DNA of 32,605 nucleotides. Origin: Burkholderiaceae bacterium (GTDB taxonomy: Bacteria; Pseudomonadota; Gammaproteobacteria; Burkholderiales; Burkholderiaceae_C). The notes below the pieces were generated by a model. That model was not told the origin of the DNA. It was given only the letters and a program-made list of their open reading frames with translations, and searched no databases. The stretch is from NCBI GenBank assembly GCA_024710165.1, contig JANJVG010000168.1, forward strand, positions 1-32,605, given 5' to 3'. The position numbers were made by a program, and so were the translations under genes. Of this stretch, positions 1 to 7,744 are shown piece after piece (the stretch's first letter is position 1; every line of letters begins with the position of its first letter).

Positions 1-441
1 CACGTCCCCGGGCCGCGCGGCCAGGGTGTCGAGCACCTCCTGCAGCGGCAGCCAGCCGTAGATCAGCGGGTAGGTGACCTCGTCGAGCACCACCAGGAAG
101 TACTCGCCCGAGAGGATGGCCGCACGCGCCCTGGCCCAGCCGTCGCGCGCAAGCTGGGCGGAGTGATCCAGGTCCTTGCTCTTCCAGGAGAAGCCGTCGC
201 CCAGACCCTCGACGGGCAGGCCCACCTGCTCGGCCAGGCGGTGCTCGCCGAAGCGCGCGCTGGGTACTTTCATGAACTGGTACACCTTCACGGCCTTGCC
301 CCGCCCCGTGGCGCGGAACGCCAGGCCGAAGGCCGCCGTGCTCTTGCCCTTACCGTCGCCGGTGTTGACGATGACCAGGCCGCGGCGCTCGCCCTCGGCC
401 TTGTCGTAACGCTTTTCGGTGGGTGGGGTTTCGATCTGCAT
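1..441 (-). CDS. cobO: Cob(I)yrinic acid a,c-diamide adenosyltransferase, 3' end cut by window
   Basis: Reading from the ATG at 441 gives 147 codons that stay open to base 1, so the C-terminus lies outside the window (the family is usually about 200 residues). The N-terminal third carries the P-loop GDGKGKST (about residues 28-35) in the context [17 protein letters not shown]. Further on is [14 protein letters not shown], the Walker-B-like stretch typical of CobO/BtuR (CobA-type) enzymes. The family transfers the adenosyl group of ATP to the cobalt of corrinoids in the cytoplasm. It is the last visible gene of the B12 operon, starting 19 bases after the btuD stop, which fits adenosylation of imported or newly amidated corrinoid. 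Confidence 0.93.
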   Translation of the reverse strand, partial: MQIETPPTEKRYDKAEGERRGLVIVNTGDGKGKSTAAFGLAFRATGRGKAVKVYQFMKVPSARFGEHRLAEQVGLPVEGLGDGFSWKSKDLDHSAQLARDGWARARAAILSGEYFLVVLDEVTYPLIYGWLPLQEVLDTLAARPGDV

Positions 442-460
442 GGGGTTCCTTCAAAACGGT

Positions 461-1255
461 TCAGCACGCCGGGGCATGCAGGCGCGGCAGCGCCAGCCAC
501 TGCCCGGCCACGCTGTGGATGGTGATGCGCTCGTCAAACACCTGTTCCAGCGCGCGGTGGGTGGCGGCATGCTGCGCCGCGCCGTGGTGGCGCAGGCGGC
601 CCTGGGCCAGCACAGCCACGTCGTCGGCCTGCAGCGCCATGGAGAGCTCGTGCAGCACGCTGACCACGGTGCAGCCGCGCGCCACCAGGTCGCGCACCAG
701 TTGCAGCCAGTCGGCCTGGTGCGGGGGGTCGAGGTTGGCCAGGGGTTCGTCCATCAGCAGCACCTGGGCCTGCACGGCCAGCAGGCGCGCCAGCAGCACG
801 CGCTGGCGCTCGCCGCCCGAGAGCTGGCCCAGCGGCCGCACGCGCCATTCCCAGGCCTGGGTGCTGCGCAGGGCCTGTTCGACGGCGGCGTGGTCGGCGG
901 CGCTGGGCGGCTGCATCCAGCCCTGGTGCGGCAGGCGGCCCAGCATGGCGACGTCGTACACGGTCAGGTCGTCGGCGGCGGCCTCGTTCTGGCCCAGCCA
1001 GGCCAGGTGCTGGGCGCGCTCGCGCCGGGGCCAGGCGTGCAGGTCGCGCCCGTGCAGCAGCACCTGCCCGCTGCCCACCGGCAGCAGGCCCGCCAGCACC
1101 CGCAGCAGCGTGGACTTGCCCGCGCCATTGGGGCCGACGATGCTGGTCCAGCGCCCCGCCGCCAGCGCCAGCGTGACGCCGTGGAGTATGGGGTGTTTTC
1201 CGATTCCAGCGCTTATCTGTTGGGCGCTGATAGCTATCAATTCAGTAGCAATCAC
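461..1255 (-). CDS. btuD: Cobalamin/iron-complex ABC transporter ATPase (BtuD-like)
   Basis: 264 residues with a complete ABC ATPase signature: Walker A GPNGAGKST, signature LSGGERQR, Walker B VLLMDEP and H-loop SVLHELS. It belongs to the FecE/BtuD/HmuV group that energises import of corrinoids, haem or ferric siderophores. The B12 genes on both sides and the riboswitch favour cobalamin. The start is GTG at 1255, whose GTGA overlaps the btuC stop, indicating translational coupling. The first ~18 residues (from MIATELIAISAQQ) are encoded by a copy of the dispersed 52-base repeat (1202-1253). They are not like the usual N-terminus of the family, and canonical ABC sequence resumes at about residue 20 (HPILHGVTLALAAG). 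The subfamily assignment is by context. Confidence 0.88.
   Translation of the reverse strand: MIATELIAISAQQISAGIGKHPILHGVTLALAAGRWTSIVGPNGAGKSTLLRVLAGLLPVGSGQVLLHGRDLHAWPRRERAQHLAWLGQNEAAADDLTVYDVAMLGRLPHQGWMQPPSAADHAAVEQALRSTQAWEWRVRPLGQLSGGERQRVLLARLLAVQAQVLLMDEPLANLDPPHQADWLQLVRDLVARGCTVVSVLHELSMALQADDVAVLAQGRLRHHGAAQHAATHRALEQVFDERITIHSVAGQWLALPRLHAPAC
1202..1253 (-). repeat. Dispersed 52-base repeat, copy A (forms the start of btuD)
   Basis: Read on minus: GATTGCTA then spacer to ATAGCT, then ATCAGCGCCC, then ATAAGCGCTGG. The 35-base core (1202-1236) aligns without gaps to copies B, C and D. CAGCGC/GCGCTG can form a 6-bp stem. It covers the first 18 codons of btuD, in the same orientation as the gene. 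Confidence 0.8.
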
Positions 1256-2361
1256 AGCAACCCCCTGGTGGCTGTTCTGCGATGCATCAACCAGAGCAGA
1301 TAGCCCCCGCCGAGCACGGCGGTGAGCACGCCCACGGGCAGCTCCTGCGGTGCCAGCAGGCCGCGCGCCAGCAGGTCGGCGCCCGCCAGCAGCGCGCCAC
1401 CCATCAGGCTGGCCAGCAGCATGAGGCGGCCATGCGTCACGTTCACGGCGGCGCGCACCAGGTGCGGTGCGGCCAGGCCGACAAAGGCAATCAGCCCGGT
1501 TTGCGCCACGGCCGTGCCCGTGGCCAGCGCCAGCACGGCCACCAGCGCGGCGCGCAGCGGTGGCAGCGGCAGGCCCAGGCTGTGCGCGGTGGATTCGCCC
1601 AGCGCCAGCGCATCAAGCACGCGCGACAGGCCCCAGGCCGCCGCCAGGCAGGGCAGCCACACCGCCAGCATAAGCAGGCAGGACGTCCAGCCCACAAAGC
1701 CGGTGGAGCCGAGCAAGAAGGCCTGCATGGCCTGCAGCGAGTCGGGCGACATCAGCAAAATCAGCGAGGTGCACGCTCCCAGCACCACGCCCACCACCAC
1801 GCCCGCCAGCAGCAGGCGCAGCGTGTGCTGCACGCCGCGCGCCAACGCCAGCGTGAGCAGCACCGCCAACACCGCGCCCGCAAAGGCCGCGCCCGTGAGC
1901 CCCAGGCGCACCAGCCAGTGGCTGGAATACACCGACACCGCCATGGCCGCGCTGGCCCCGCCCACCATGCCCGCGCCGCCGCCCATCAGCGCCAGCACGG
2001 TGGCCACGCCCAGCGACGCGCCCGAGGCACTGCCCAGCAGGTAGGGGTCGGCCAGCGGGTTGCGGAACAAGCCCTGCGCGACGGCGCCCGCCAGGCCCAG
2101 CAGCGCCCCGGCGGCCCAGGCCCCCAGGGTGCGCGGCAGGCGGATGTCCCAGACGATCTGCAAGGCCATGGCGCGCTCGGCGGCGTCGCCCTGCCCGCCC
2201 CACAACAGGGGCCAGAGGTTCTCCAGCCCGGTGCTGCCCACGCCCGTGCCCAGCAGCACCAGCAGCGCGCCCAGCAGTGCCAGCAGCACGGCCAGCCCGT
2301 GCGCCCAGCCGGGGCTGCGTGCGGTGGAAGCGGGGGTGCCCAGGGCCATGGCGGTGCTCAT
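1252..2361 (-). CDS. btuC: Cobalamin ABC transporter permease (FecCD/BtuC family)
   Basis: 369 residues from ATG 2361, which overlaps the btuF stop as ATGA. The reading frame stays open far upstream, but that part is a shadow of btuF, so the internal ATG was chosen. The protein is very hydrophobic, with about ten predicted membrane segments. It shows FecCD hallmarks: LPRTLGAWAAGALLGLAGA, QGLFRNPLADPYLLGSASGA and LIAFVGLAAPHLVR. Members form the inner-membrane channel of cobalamin, haem or siderophore importers, pairing with a BtuD-type ATPase and a BtuF-type binding protein. Both partners are its direct neighbours. Cobalamin specificity is inferred from the operon. Confidence 0.88.
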   Translation of the reverse strand: MSTAMALGTPASTARSPGWAHGLAVLLALLGALLVLLGTGVGSTGLENLWPLLWGGQGDAAERAMALQIVWDIRLPRTLGAWAAGALLGLAGAVAQGLFRNPLADPYLLGSASGASLGVATVLALMGGGAGMVGGASAAMAVSVYSSHWLVRLGLTGAAFAGAVLAVLLTLALARGVQHTLRLLLAGVVVGVVLGACTSLILLMSPDSLQAMQAFLLGSTGFVGWTSCLLMLAVWLPCLAAAWGLSRVLDALALGESTAHSLGLPLPPLRAALVAVLALATGTAVAQTGLIAFVGLAAPHLVRAAVNVTHGRLMLLASLMGGALLAGADLLARGLLAPQELPVGVLTAVLGGGYLLWLMHRRTATRGLL

Positions 2362-3284
2362 TGCGCGCCTGCCCGCTGTGCCTTGGTGGGTGCACTGCCC
2401 GCATGGCGTTCCAGGCAGGCGGCCATCAGGCGCGCCGCCTCGGCCATGCGCGGGCCGGGGCGGATGAGCACGTCGGACTCCTCGGGCGTGAACACGCACA
2501 GGCGCTGCCCGCGCAGCGCGCGCATCTGGCCCCAGCCGGGGCGCGCGGCCAGACCCTCGGCGCTGCGCGCGCCGACCATGATGAGGTCGGGGTCGGCGCG
2601 CACCACGAATTCGGGGTTGAGCTTGGGGAAGGGCCCCAACGCATCCAGCAGGATGTTGCGCGCGCCCAGACGCGTGAGCGTTTCGCCAATGAAGGAGCCC
2701 GGCCCGGCACCAAACGGGCCGGGGTTGACCTCGAAATACACGCGCGCGCCGCGCGCCTGCGGGCTGAGCGACTGCGCCGCCGCCTGCACACCCGCATCGG
2801 TGGCGCGCCACACGCGCTGCGCATCGGGCACACCCAGCAACTGGCCCACCTTGCCCAGCACGCGCTGCACGTCGGCATGGGTCTTGGGCTCCAGCGCGAC
2901 CACGGCAATGCCCAGCGATTCGAGCCGCGCCGCCGCGCGCGAGGAGGTGGCCATGAGCACCACGTCGGGCCGCAGCGCGACGATGGCTTCGATGTTCGGG
3001 TCCAGCCCGCCGCCCACCTGGGGGAGCTTGCGCACGCTCTCGGGCCAGTTGGTGTAGCGGTCCACGCCCACCAGGCGTTGGCATTGGTCCAGCGCGCACA
3101 CAGTTTCGGCAAGCGAGGGCAGCAGGCTCACGATGCGCTGCGGCGTGCGCGCCAGTTGCACGGCACGGCCCCGGTCGTCGGTGAGCTGCACGCCCTGTGC
3201 GCGCGCCGTGCCCCACATCAGCAGCAGCAGCGCCAGCAGCACAGCCACCACGATGAGGATGCGCTTGATGGGGGTGGGGTTCAT
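2358..3284 (-). CDS. btuF: Periplasmic corrinoid-binding protein (BtuF-like)
   Basis: 308 residues from ATG 3284, which overlaps the cobU stop as ATGA. A signal peptide or N-terminal anchor is clear: MNPTPIKRI, then a run of Val/Leu/Ala to about residue 30, ending near TARAQG. An upstream in-frame ATG (3359) would place 25 unlikely residues before the signal, so it was rejected. The mature part has the class III substrate-binding fold motifs RIVSLLPSLAETVCALD, VGVDRYTNWPESV and NIEAIVALRPDVVLM. This family captures cobalamin, or other TonB-delivered ligands, in the periplasm for the BtuCD permease. The corrinoid ligand is inferred from the neighbours. Confidence 0.87.
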   Translation of the reverse strand: MNPTPIKRILIVVAVLLALLLLMWGTARAQGVQLTDDRGRAVQLARTPQRIVSLLPSLAETVCALDQCQRLVGVDRYTNWPESVRKLPQVGGGLDPNIEAIVALRPDVVLMATSSRAAARLESLGIAVVALEPKTHADVQRVLGKVGQLLGVPDAQRVWRATDAGVQAAAQSLSPQARGARVYFEVNPGPFGAGPGSFIGETLTRLGARNILLDALGPFPKLNPEFVVRADPDLIMVGARSAEGLAARPGWGQMRALRGQRLCVFTPEESDVLIRPGPRMAEAARLMAACLERHAGSAPTKAQRAGAQ

Positions 3285-3895
3285 GGTGCGTATTCTTTCA
3301 GGGTGGGCGCTTTCAGGGTCAGCGGCAGCCCTGCCGCCATGAGGGTGACGCGCTGGCACACCTGCGCCACCTGCTGGTTGAGCTGGCCCAGCGCATCGAC
3401 GAAGGCGCGCACCTCGCGCCCCATCGGGATCACCCCCAGGCCGATTTCGTTGCCCACCAGAACAACGGGCCCGGGGGCTCGCTCGATTGCTATCAAAAAC
3501 ATAGCTGTTTGCGCATGCCAGTTGTGCGCTAGAGCCCTATTTTTTTCAAAATCCATGGACTCCACCCCTGCGGGCATGGTCCAGTTCGTGAGCCACAGCG
3601 TGAGGCAGTCCACCACCAGCAAGGTGTGCGGTGTGCTCTCGCGCTGCAGCACGGCGGCCAGGTCGCACGGCTCTTCCAGCGTGGCCAGGCCAGGCACGCG
3701 CTCGGCGCGGTCGCGCTGGTGACGCGCAATGCGCTGGCGCATCTCGTCGTCCCAGGGCTGGGCGGTGGCGATGAGCAGCGCCCGGTGCTGTGGCGACTGG
3801 GCCAGCCAGTCACGCGCCAGCAGTTCGGCGCGGCGCGACTTGCCGCTTTTTTGCCCACCCAGGATGAGTTCGCTGCGCGCAATGCCGAGGCTCAT
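3281..3895 (-). CDS. cobU: Bifunctional adenosylcobinamide kinase/guanylyltransferase
   Basis: 204 residues from ATG 3895, overlapping the cobB stop as ATGA. Motifs: P-loop ILGGQKSGKS (11-20), VVDCLTLWLTN (94-104), VVLVGNEIGLGVIPMG (144-159) and the C-terminal FVDALGQLNQQVAQ helix. The family phosphorylates adenosylcobinamide and then adds GMP, making AdoCbi-GDP for nucleotide-loop assembly and salvage in the cytoplasm. Residues 120-137 are encoded by an inverted copy of the dispersed repeat (3485-3536). Its AT-rich flank (the TTTTTTTCAAAAT stretch around 3540-3552) encodes MDFEKN, and composition there differs sharply from the GC-rich surroundings. The insertion sits in the linker between the DCLTLW and NEIGLG blocks and keeps the frame, so the enzyme is probably functional. 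Confidence 0.93.
   Translation of the reverse strand: MSLGIARSELILGGQKSGKSRRAELLARDWLAQSPQHRALLIATAQPWDDEMRQRIARHQRDRAERVPGLATLEEPCDLAAVLQRESTPHTLLVVDCLTLWLTNWTMPAGVESMDFEKNRALAHNWHAQTAMFLIAIERAPGPVVLVGNEIGLGVIPMGREVRAFVDALGQLNQQVAQVCQRVTLMAAGLPLTLKAPTLKEYAP
3485..3536 (+). repeat. Dispersed 52-base repeat, copy B (inside cobU)
   Basis: Begins GATTGCTA as in copy A, then ATAGCTGTTTGCGCATG, then TGCGCTAGAGCC. Core 3502-3536. GCGCA/TGCGC can pair. It is inside cobU in the opposite orientation to the gene, in frame, encoding residues 120-137. An AT-rich tail (CTATTTTTTTCAAAAT) follows. Confidence 0.85.
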
Positions 3896-5238
3896 GCGCC
3901 CTCCCCACCCAACAGGTGTGCCACGGCGCGCGGGCTGGAGGCGAACCAGGCATGGAAGTAGCTGGCGTGCAGGCTGCCGACGCGGTACAGCGCCTCGCCC
4001 GCGTCGGGCGCCGGGGCTTCGCCGGGGCGGCTGCTGCGCGCAATGACCGGCGCGCTGCTGGCCAGCGTAGAGTAGTGAAAGGTGTGGCCGCGCAGCACCT
4101 GCCCCGCCAGCGCCAACTGCTGCGGCCCCAGCCCCGCCAGGCGTTTGTGGAGCGTGGCCTGGCCGGGCAGCAGGCCCCACAGGGGCTGCACCGTGCCGTC
4201 CGGCAGCTGCACCGCTTCGCACAGCGCCACCATGCCGCCGCATTCGGCCCACAGGGGGCGGCGTGCCTCCAAGTGCTGCTGCAGGTCGGTGCGCAGGCCG
4301 GTGTTGGCGGCGATGCACGCGGCGTGCAGCTCGGGGTAGCCGCCGGGCAGCCACACGGCGTCGCAGGGCGGCAGCCGGTCGCCGGCCAGGGGCGAGAAGA
4401 AGCACAGGCGCGCGCCCAGTTCCTGCAGCGTCTGCAGATTGGCGGCGTAGATGAAGCTGAAGGCCGCGTCACGCGCCACGGCCACGGTGCGGCCCGCCAG
4501 CAGCGGCGGCACGGGCTCGGTGGTTTGGGACGCGGGAAAGTCCACGGCCCAGCGTTGCAGGTCGGCGGCGCTCATCTGGCCCAGGGGCGTGGCGGCCAGG
4601 GCATCGGCGGCGGCGTCCAGGCGCTGCAGGGCGTCCTGCAGCTCGTGCGCGGCCACCAGGCCCAGGTGGCGTTCGGGCAGCAGCGCCGGCCCCTCGCCCA
4701 GCGTGATGCGTGCCAGCGCGCCCAGCCAGTCCTGCGGATCGCGCAGGCCGGCGCGCAGCATGTCGGCATGGCGCGCGCTGCCCACGCGGTTGGCCAGCAC
4801 CCCGGCCCAGGGCAGGCCGGGCCGGTAGTCGCGCAGCCCATGGGCCAGCGCGCCGAAGGTGCCCGCCATGGCCGAGGCATCGACCACGGCCAGCACGGGC
4901 ACGCCGAAGCGCTGTGCCAGGTCGGCCGCGCTCGGGTCGCCGTCGAACAGGCCCATCACACCCTCGATGAGGAGCAGGTCGGCCTCGAGCGCGGCGTCGT
5001 GCAGGCGCTGGGCGCAGTCGGGCGCGCCGTTGATCCACAGGTCCAGCGAGTGCACCGGTGCGCCGCTGGCAAGTTCATGCCAGTGCGGGTCCAAAAAGTC
5101 CGGCCCGCACTTGAACACGCGCACGCGCCGCCCCTGCCGTGCGTGCAGCCGCGCCAGCGCAGCCGTCACCGTGGTCTTGCCCTGGCCCGAGGCCGGGGCG
5201 GCGATCAGCAGTGCGGGGCAGGAGGAAGAGGTGGCCAT
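3892..5238 (-). CDS. cobB: Cobyrinate/hydrogenobyrinate a,c-diamide synthase
   Basis: 448 residues from ATG 5238, two bases after the btuB stop. The N-terminal dethiobiotin-synthetase-like ATP domain has ASGQGKTTVTAAL (about 16-28) and KCGPDFLDPHW. The C-terminal class I glutamine amidotransferase domain has LPGGYPELH and WAECGGM, with the likely nucleophile Cys333. The end block GSLHASYFHAWFASSP is typical of CobB/CbiA. The family amidates the a and c carboxylates of (hydrogeno)cobyrinate using glutamine and ATP. Cobalt insertion timing cannot be told from this window, so cbiA is an equally valid name. An upstream in-frame extension lies inside btuB and was rejected. It is an operon member under the upstream riboswitch. 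Confidence 0.93.
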   Translation of the reverse strand: MATSSSCPALLIAAPASGQGKTTVTAALARLHARQGRRVRVFKCGPDFLDPHWHELASGAPVHSLDLWINGAPDCAQRLHDAALEADLLLIEGVMGLFDGDPSAADLAQRFGVPVLAVVDASAMAGTFGALAHGLRDYRPGLPWAGVLANRVGSARHADMLRAGLRDPQDWLGALARITLGEGPALLPERHLGLVAAHELQDALQRLDAAADALAATPLGQMSAADLQRWAVDFPASQTTEPVPPLLAGRTVAVARDAAFSFIYAANLQTLQELGARLCFFSPLAGDRLPPCDAVWLPGGYPELHAACIAANTGLRTDLQQHLEARRPLWAECGGMVALCEAVQLPDGTVQPLWGLLPGQATLHKRLAGLGPQQLALAGQVLRGHTFHYSTLASSAPVIARSSRPGEAPAPDAGEALYRVGSLHASYFHAWFASSPRAVAHLLGGEGA

Positions 5239-5240
5239 GC

Positions 5241-7163
5241 TTACCTGGGACTCCACTTGAGGCCGACATACAGCGTGCGGCCTGGAGTGGCGTAGGTGCG
5301 GGCCAGCTCGTAGGCCTTGTCGCCCAGGTTGTCGATGCGCGCCAGCAGCGTGTAGTCGCGCGCCAGGCGGGTGCTGGCGTACAGGTTGACGAGCCCGTAG
5401 CCGCCCAGCACCAGGGTGTTGGCGGCGTTGTCGAAGCGGCGGCCCGAGGCCTGCAGCTCGGCGCCCAGCGTCCAGCCCGCGACTTGCGTGTCGGCCCCCA
5501 ACGTGGCATGTCGCTTGGCGCGGCGCGCCAGTTGTTTCCCGTTGGCCAGGTCGCGCGGGTTCTGCAGGTCGATGGAGCCGTGCCATTGCACGCCCGCCCA
5601 GTGGTGCGAGGCCGCAAGCGTCAGGCCCTCGTACTGCGCGCGCGCCACATTGGCGTAGCAGCCGAAGGTGGACGCACAGGGGCCCGCGCCGCTGAACAGG
5701 ATCAGGTTGCTGAGCCGGTTGCGGTACACGGTGGCCGAGAAGCTGCTGCGGCCCTGGGCGTAGCGCAGGCCCAGCTCGGCGTTGTGGCCGGTTTCGGGCC
5801 GCAGGCTGGCAACGCCGTATTCACTGAAGCGCTGGTACAGCGTGGGCGCGCGAAAGGCCGTGCCCACCGACGCCGTGGCGCGCCATTGCGACGTGATGGC
5901 GTAGCCGTAGGCCAGGCTGCCGGTGCCCTTGCCGCCGAATTCGCTGTCGTCGTCGTGGCGCACATTGAGCTGCACCGTGTGGCCGCCCGCGTTGTAGCCA
6001 TAGCCCAGCGCCAGGGCGTCCTGCGAGCGGCTGCGGTCCAGCGTGGTGCTCCAGGCGTCCAGGGCCGGGTTGTTCAGGTGGTCTTCGCGGCGCTCCAGCG
6101 CGGCGCTGAAGCGGTGCGCGCCCCGGCGGTATTCGTTCTGCCACAGGTAGCCGCGCAGGTCGGTTTCGGTGCGGTAGGGCGAGGGCGTGGTTTCGTAGCG
6201 GGTGGCGGCATCGGTGACCGACACGCGGGTGCTGTAGGCCTGGGTCCACTGAGCGGCCCAGTTCAGGCCCGCCGTGCGCAGGCGGCTGTGGTTGCGGTCG
6301 TCCACCGGGGCGGCCGGTGTGTGAACAAAGCCGTCGTAGGCGGAGTTCATGTGGCTGGCCAGCAGCGTGGCGTCGAGCTTGTGGCGCGTATTGATCTGGT
6401 AGCCCAGGCGTGCGTGGCCCGAGGTGCTGCGGTAGCCGTCGCGGTCGGGGTTGTGCACGCCGCTGGTCTTGGTGTCAAAACCGTCGCTGCGCGCATGGGC
6501 CAGGCCCAGGGAATAGTCGAGTGCCTTGTCGGCCCCGGCGACACCGCTGATGCCGGCCTCCTGCTTGCGTGTGCCCTGGCTGCCCAGGCCCAGGCCCACG
6601 TAGGGCGCCGCGGCGCCCTCGCCCTTGCGCGTGAAGAGCTGGATCACGCCGCCAATGGCGTCCGACCCATACACCGCAGCAGCCGGGCCGCGCAGCACTT
6701 CGATGCGTTCGATCTGCGCCAGCGGGATCTGCTCCCACTGCGCGCCGCCGGTGGCTTGCGAGTCCACCCGCACGCCGTCGATGTACACGGCGGTGAAGCG
6801 GGTCTCGGCACCGCGCAGGTACAGGCTGGTGGCATTGCCCACACCGCCGTTGCGCGAAATCTCGATACCGGGCAGGCGCGCCAGCACGTCGGCGACGCCG
6901 GTAGCGCCGGTGGCCTCGATGGTTTCGCGGTCCACGATGGACACGTCGGCCACCAGGTCGGAGAGGGGTTGTTCGGTACGGGTGGCGGTCACCACCATAT
7001 CCTGCAGCGAGGGCATGCGTGCGTTCTGTGCCAGCAGCAGGGGCTGCATGGGCAGCAGGGGCTCCTGGGCTTGCACCGCCGATGCGGCAATGAAGGACAG
7101 GGCCGCCAGCACAGCGGGACGCAATCGCGCAGCACGGCGTGCGCACAGGGAGAGATTTTTCAT
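5241..7163 (-). CDS. btuB: TonB-dependent cobalamin outer-membrane receptor
   Basis: 640 residues from ATG 7163. The signal peptide runs from MKNLSLCARRAARLRP to about ASAVQAQ (residue 33). The TonB box DMVVTATRTE is followed by a plug domain (VADVLARLPGIEISRNGGVGN, VYIDGVRVDS, IERIEVLRGPAAAVYGSDAIGGVI). A 22-strand barrel of normal length ends in YVGLKWSPR. The family takes vitamin B12 across the outer membrane using TonB energy. The assignment to B12 rather than siderophore is supported by the cobalamin riboswitch directly upstream and the btuCDF/cob genes downstream. A longer reading frame runs into the riboswitch and was not used. It is the first gene of the operon. Confidence 0.9.
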   Translation of the reverse strand: MKNLSLCARRAARLRPAVLAALSFIAASAVQAQEPLLPMQPLLLAQNARMPSLQDMVVTATRTEQPLSDLVADVSIVDRETIEATGATGVADVLARLPGIEISRNGGVGNATSLYLRGAETRFTAVYIDGVRVDSQATGGAQWEQIPLAQIERIEVLRGPAAAVYGSDAIGGVIQLFTRKGEGAAAPYVGLGLGSQGTRKQEAGISGVAGADKALDYSLGLAHARSDGFDTKTSGVHNPDRDGYRSTSGHARLGYQINTRHKLDATLLASHMNSAYDGFVHTPAAPVDDRNHSRLRTAGLNWAAQWTQAYSTRVSVTDAATRYETTPSPYRTETDLRGYLWQNEYRRGAHRFSAALERREDHLNNPALDAWSTTLDRSRSQDALALGYGYNAGGHTVQLNVRHDDDSEFGGKGTGSLAYGYAITSQWRATASVGTAFRAPTLYQRFSEYGVASLRPETGHNAELGLRYAQGRSSFSATVYRNRLSNLILFSGAGPCASTFGCYANVARAQYEGLTLAASHHWAGVQWHGSIDLQNPRDLANGKQLARRAKRHATLGADTQVAGWTLGAELQASGRRFDNAANTLVLGGYGLVNLYASTRLARDYTLLARIDNLGDKAYELARTYATPGRTLYVGLKWSPR

Positions 7164-7321
7164 GGAAATCAGAATCAGCAAACGACCCGCGCCGGCTTCC
7201 CCGCCAGCAAATGGGTGATACGGTTGCGCAACAACCTTCCGGGTGTACGCAACCACCGTGTTGGCCGGTATCCGGGCTGGCGGAACGCCCTCCAACGCCT
7301 TCCCAGGCGCTTGTTCAAGGC

Positions 7322-7470
7322 GCCCAGTGGCTGAGTGATGGAGAGAGAATCGGGTGATTCGTCCGCTGACCGTTGCGGGGGCAGCGCAGGCCCGGTGCCA
7401 GCCCTGGTGGGTGGCGACCTCCCTGCTTCCCGTTGAACTGCGGCATGTGAACCACACCGCGAGCACCAAC
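7322..7470 (-). promoter_or_regulatory. Cobalamin riboswitch upstream of btuB
   Basis: Read on the minus strand, the leader starts with GGTGCTCGC (7459-7467). It continues through AACGGGAAGC, GGTCGCCACC and CCGGGC, then the highly conserved CCCGCAAC (7372-7379), and ends in the B12 box AGCCACTGG (7324-7332). The order and spacing match the adenosylcobalamin-sensing aptamer. Between the box and the btuB start (7163) are GC-rich hairpins (for example CGCCT/AGGCG near 7295-7310) without a strong U-run. Control could therefore be translational, but this cannot be settled by eye. It likely represses the whole B12 operon when cobalamin is plentiful. Confidence 0.9.
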
Positions 7471-7483
7471 GTGAGGGATTTTA
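7471..7483 (-). promoter_or_regulatory. Candidate -10 element for the riboswitch/B12 operon
   Basis: On the minus strand TAAAAT occupies 7478-7483, placing a start site near 7471, just before the first riboswitch stem. No convincing -35 hexamer is visible at 16-18 bases. The site lies back to back with the zapB-like gene promoter. Confidence 0.4.
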
Positions 7484-7506
7484 AGGCGCTTTGAAAGCCA
7501 ACTGCC

Positions 7507-7522
7507 TACAATCCCGGGCTCT
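7507..7522 (+). promoter_or_regulatory. Candidate -10 (TACAAT) for the zapA operon, start site almost at the ATG
   Basis: TACAAT at 7507-7512 would start transcription around 7519-7520, only about three bases before the ATG at 7523. There is no Shine-Dalgarno sequence in between (CCCGGGCTCT). The mRNA may be leaderless or nearly so. No good -35 hexamer is seen. Confidence 0.4.
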
Positions 7523-7744
7523 ATGCCCTCTTTGTCTCCCCTCGACCAAATTGCCGAGCGCGTTGAGCGCTTGTTGGTACGCCACGAGCAACTGCAACGC
7601 ACCAACGACCTGATGACCGAACAGGTTGCAGCGCTCACCCAGGAGCGCGACTCCCTGCGCTCGCGCCTGCAGGCAGCACGCCACCGGATTGATGCACTGA
7701 TCGAGCGCCTCCCGGCAACGCCCGAACCCAAGGAGGACGCATGA
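7523..7744 (+). CDS. Small coiled-coil protein upstream of ZapA (ZapB-like)
   Basis: 73 residues, MPSLSPLDQIAERVERLL onward, rich in Leu/Arg/Glu/Gln with heptad spacing (RVERLLVRHEQLQ, LMTEQVAALTQERDSL, RLQAARHRIDALIERL). Almost the whole protein should be one coiled coil. Size, coiled coil and position directly before zapA suggest a divisome-associated ZapB/DUF904-type protein, but there is no diagnostic motif, so no symbol is given. Its TGA overlaps the zapA ATG (ATGA, 7741-7744), so the two are translationally coupled. The start has no visible ribosome-binding site (see the -10 just upstream). Confidence 0.8.
   Translation: MPSLSPLDQIAERVERLLVRHEQLQRTNDLMTEQVAALTQERDSLRSRLQAARHRIDALIERLPATPEPKEDA

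Noticed and set aside
1282-3057. Plus-strand open frame of 591 codons opposite btuC/btuF
   Set aside because: Low-complexity Gln/Ala/Arg/His sequence without any motif; antisense shadow.
2362-3216. Upstream extension of the btuC reading frame (654 codons in total)
   Set aside because: It is an antisense-free shadow of btuF in another frame. It lacks hydrophobic segments and is Arg/Gly/Pro-rich. The ATGA overlap at 2361 marks the true start.
5139-7334. Long plus-strand open frame of 731 codons opposite btuB
   Set aside because: Composition (Gln/Arg/His/Gly-rich, no domain) is typical of antisense frames in high-GC DNA. The minus strand encodes a full TonB receptor.
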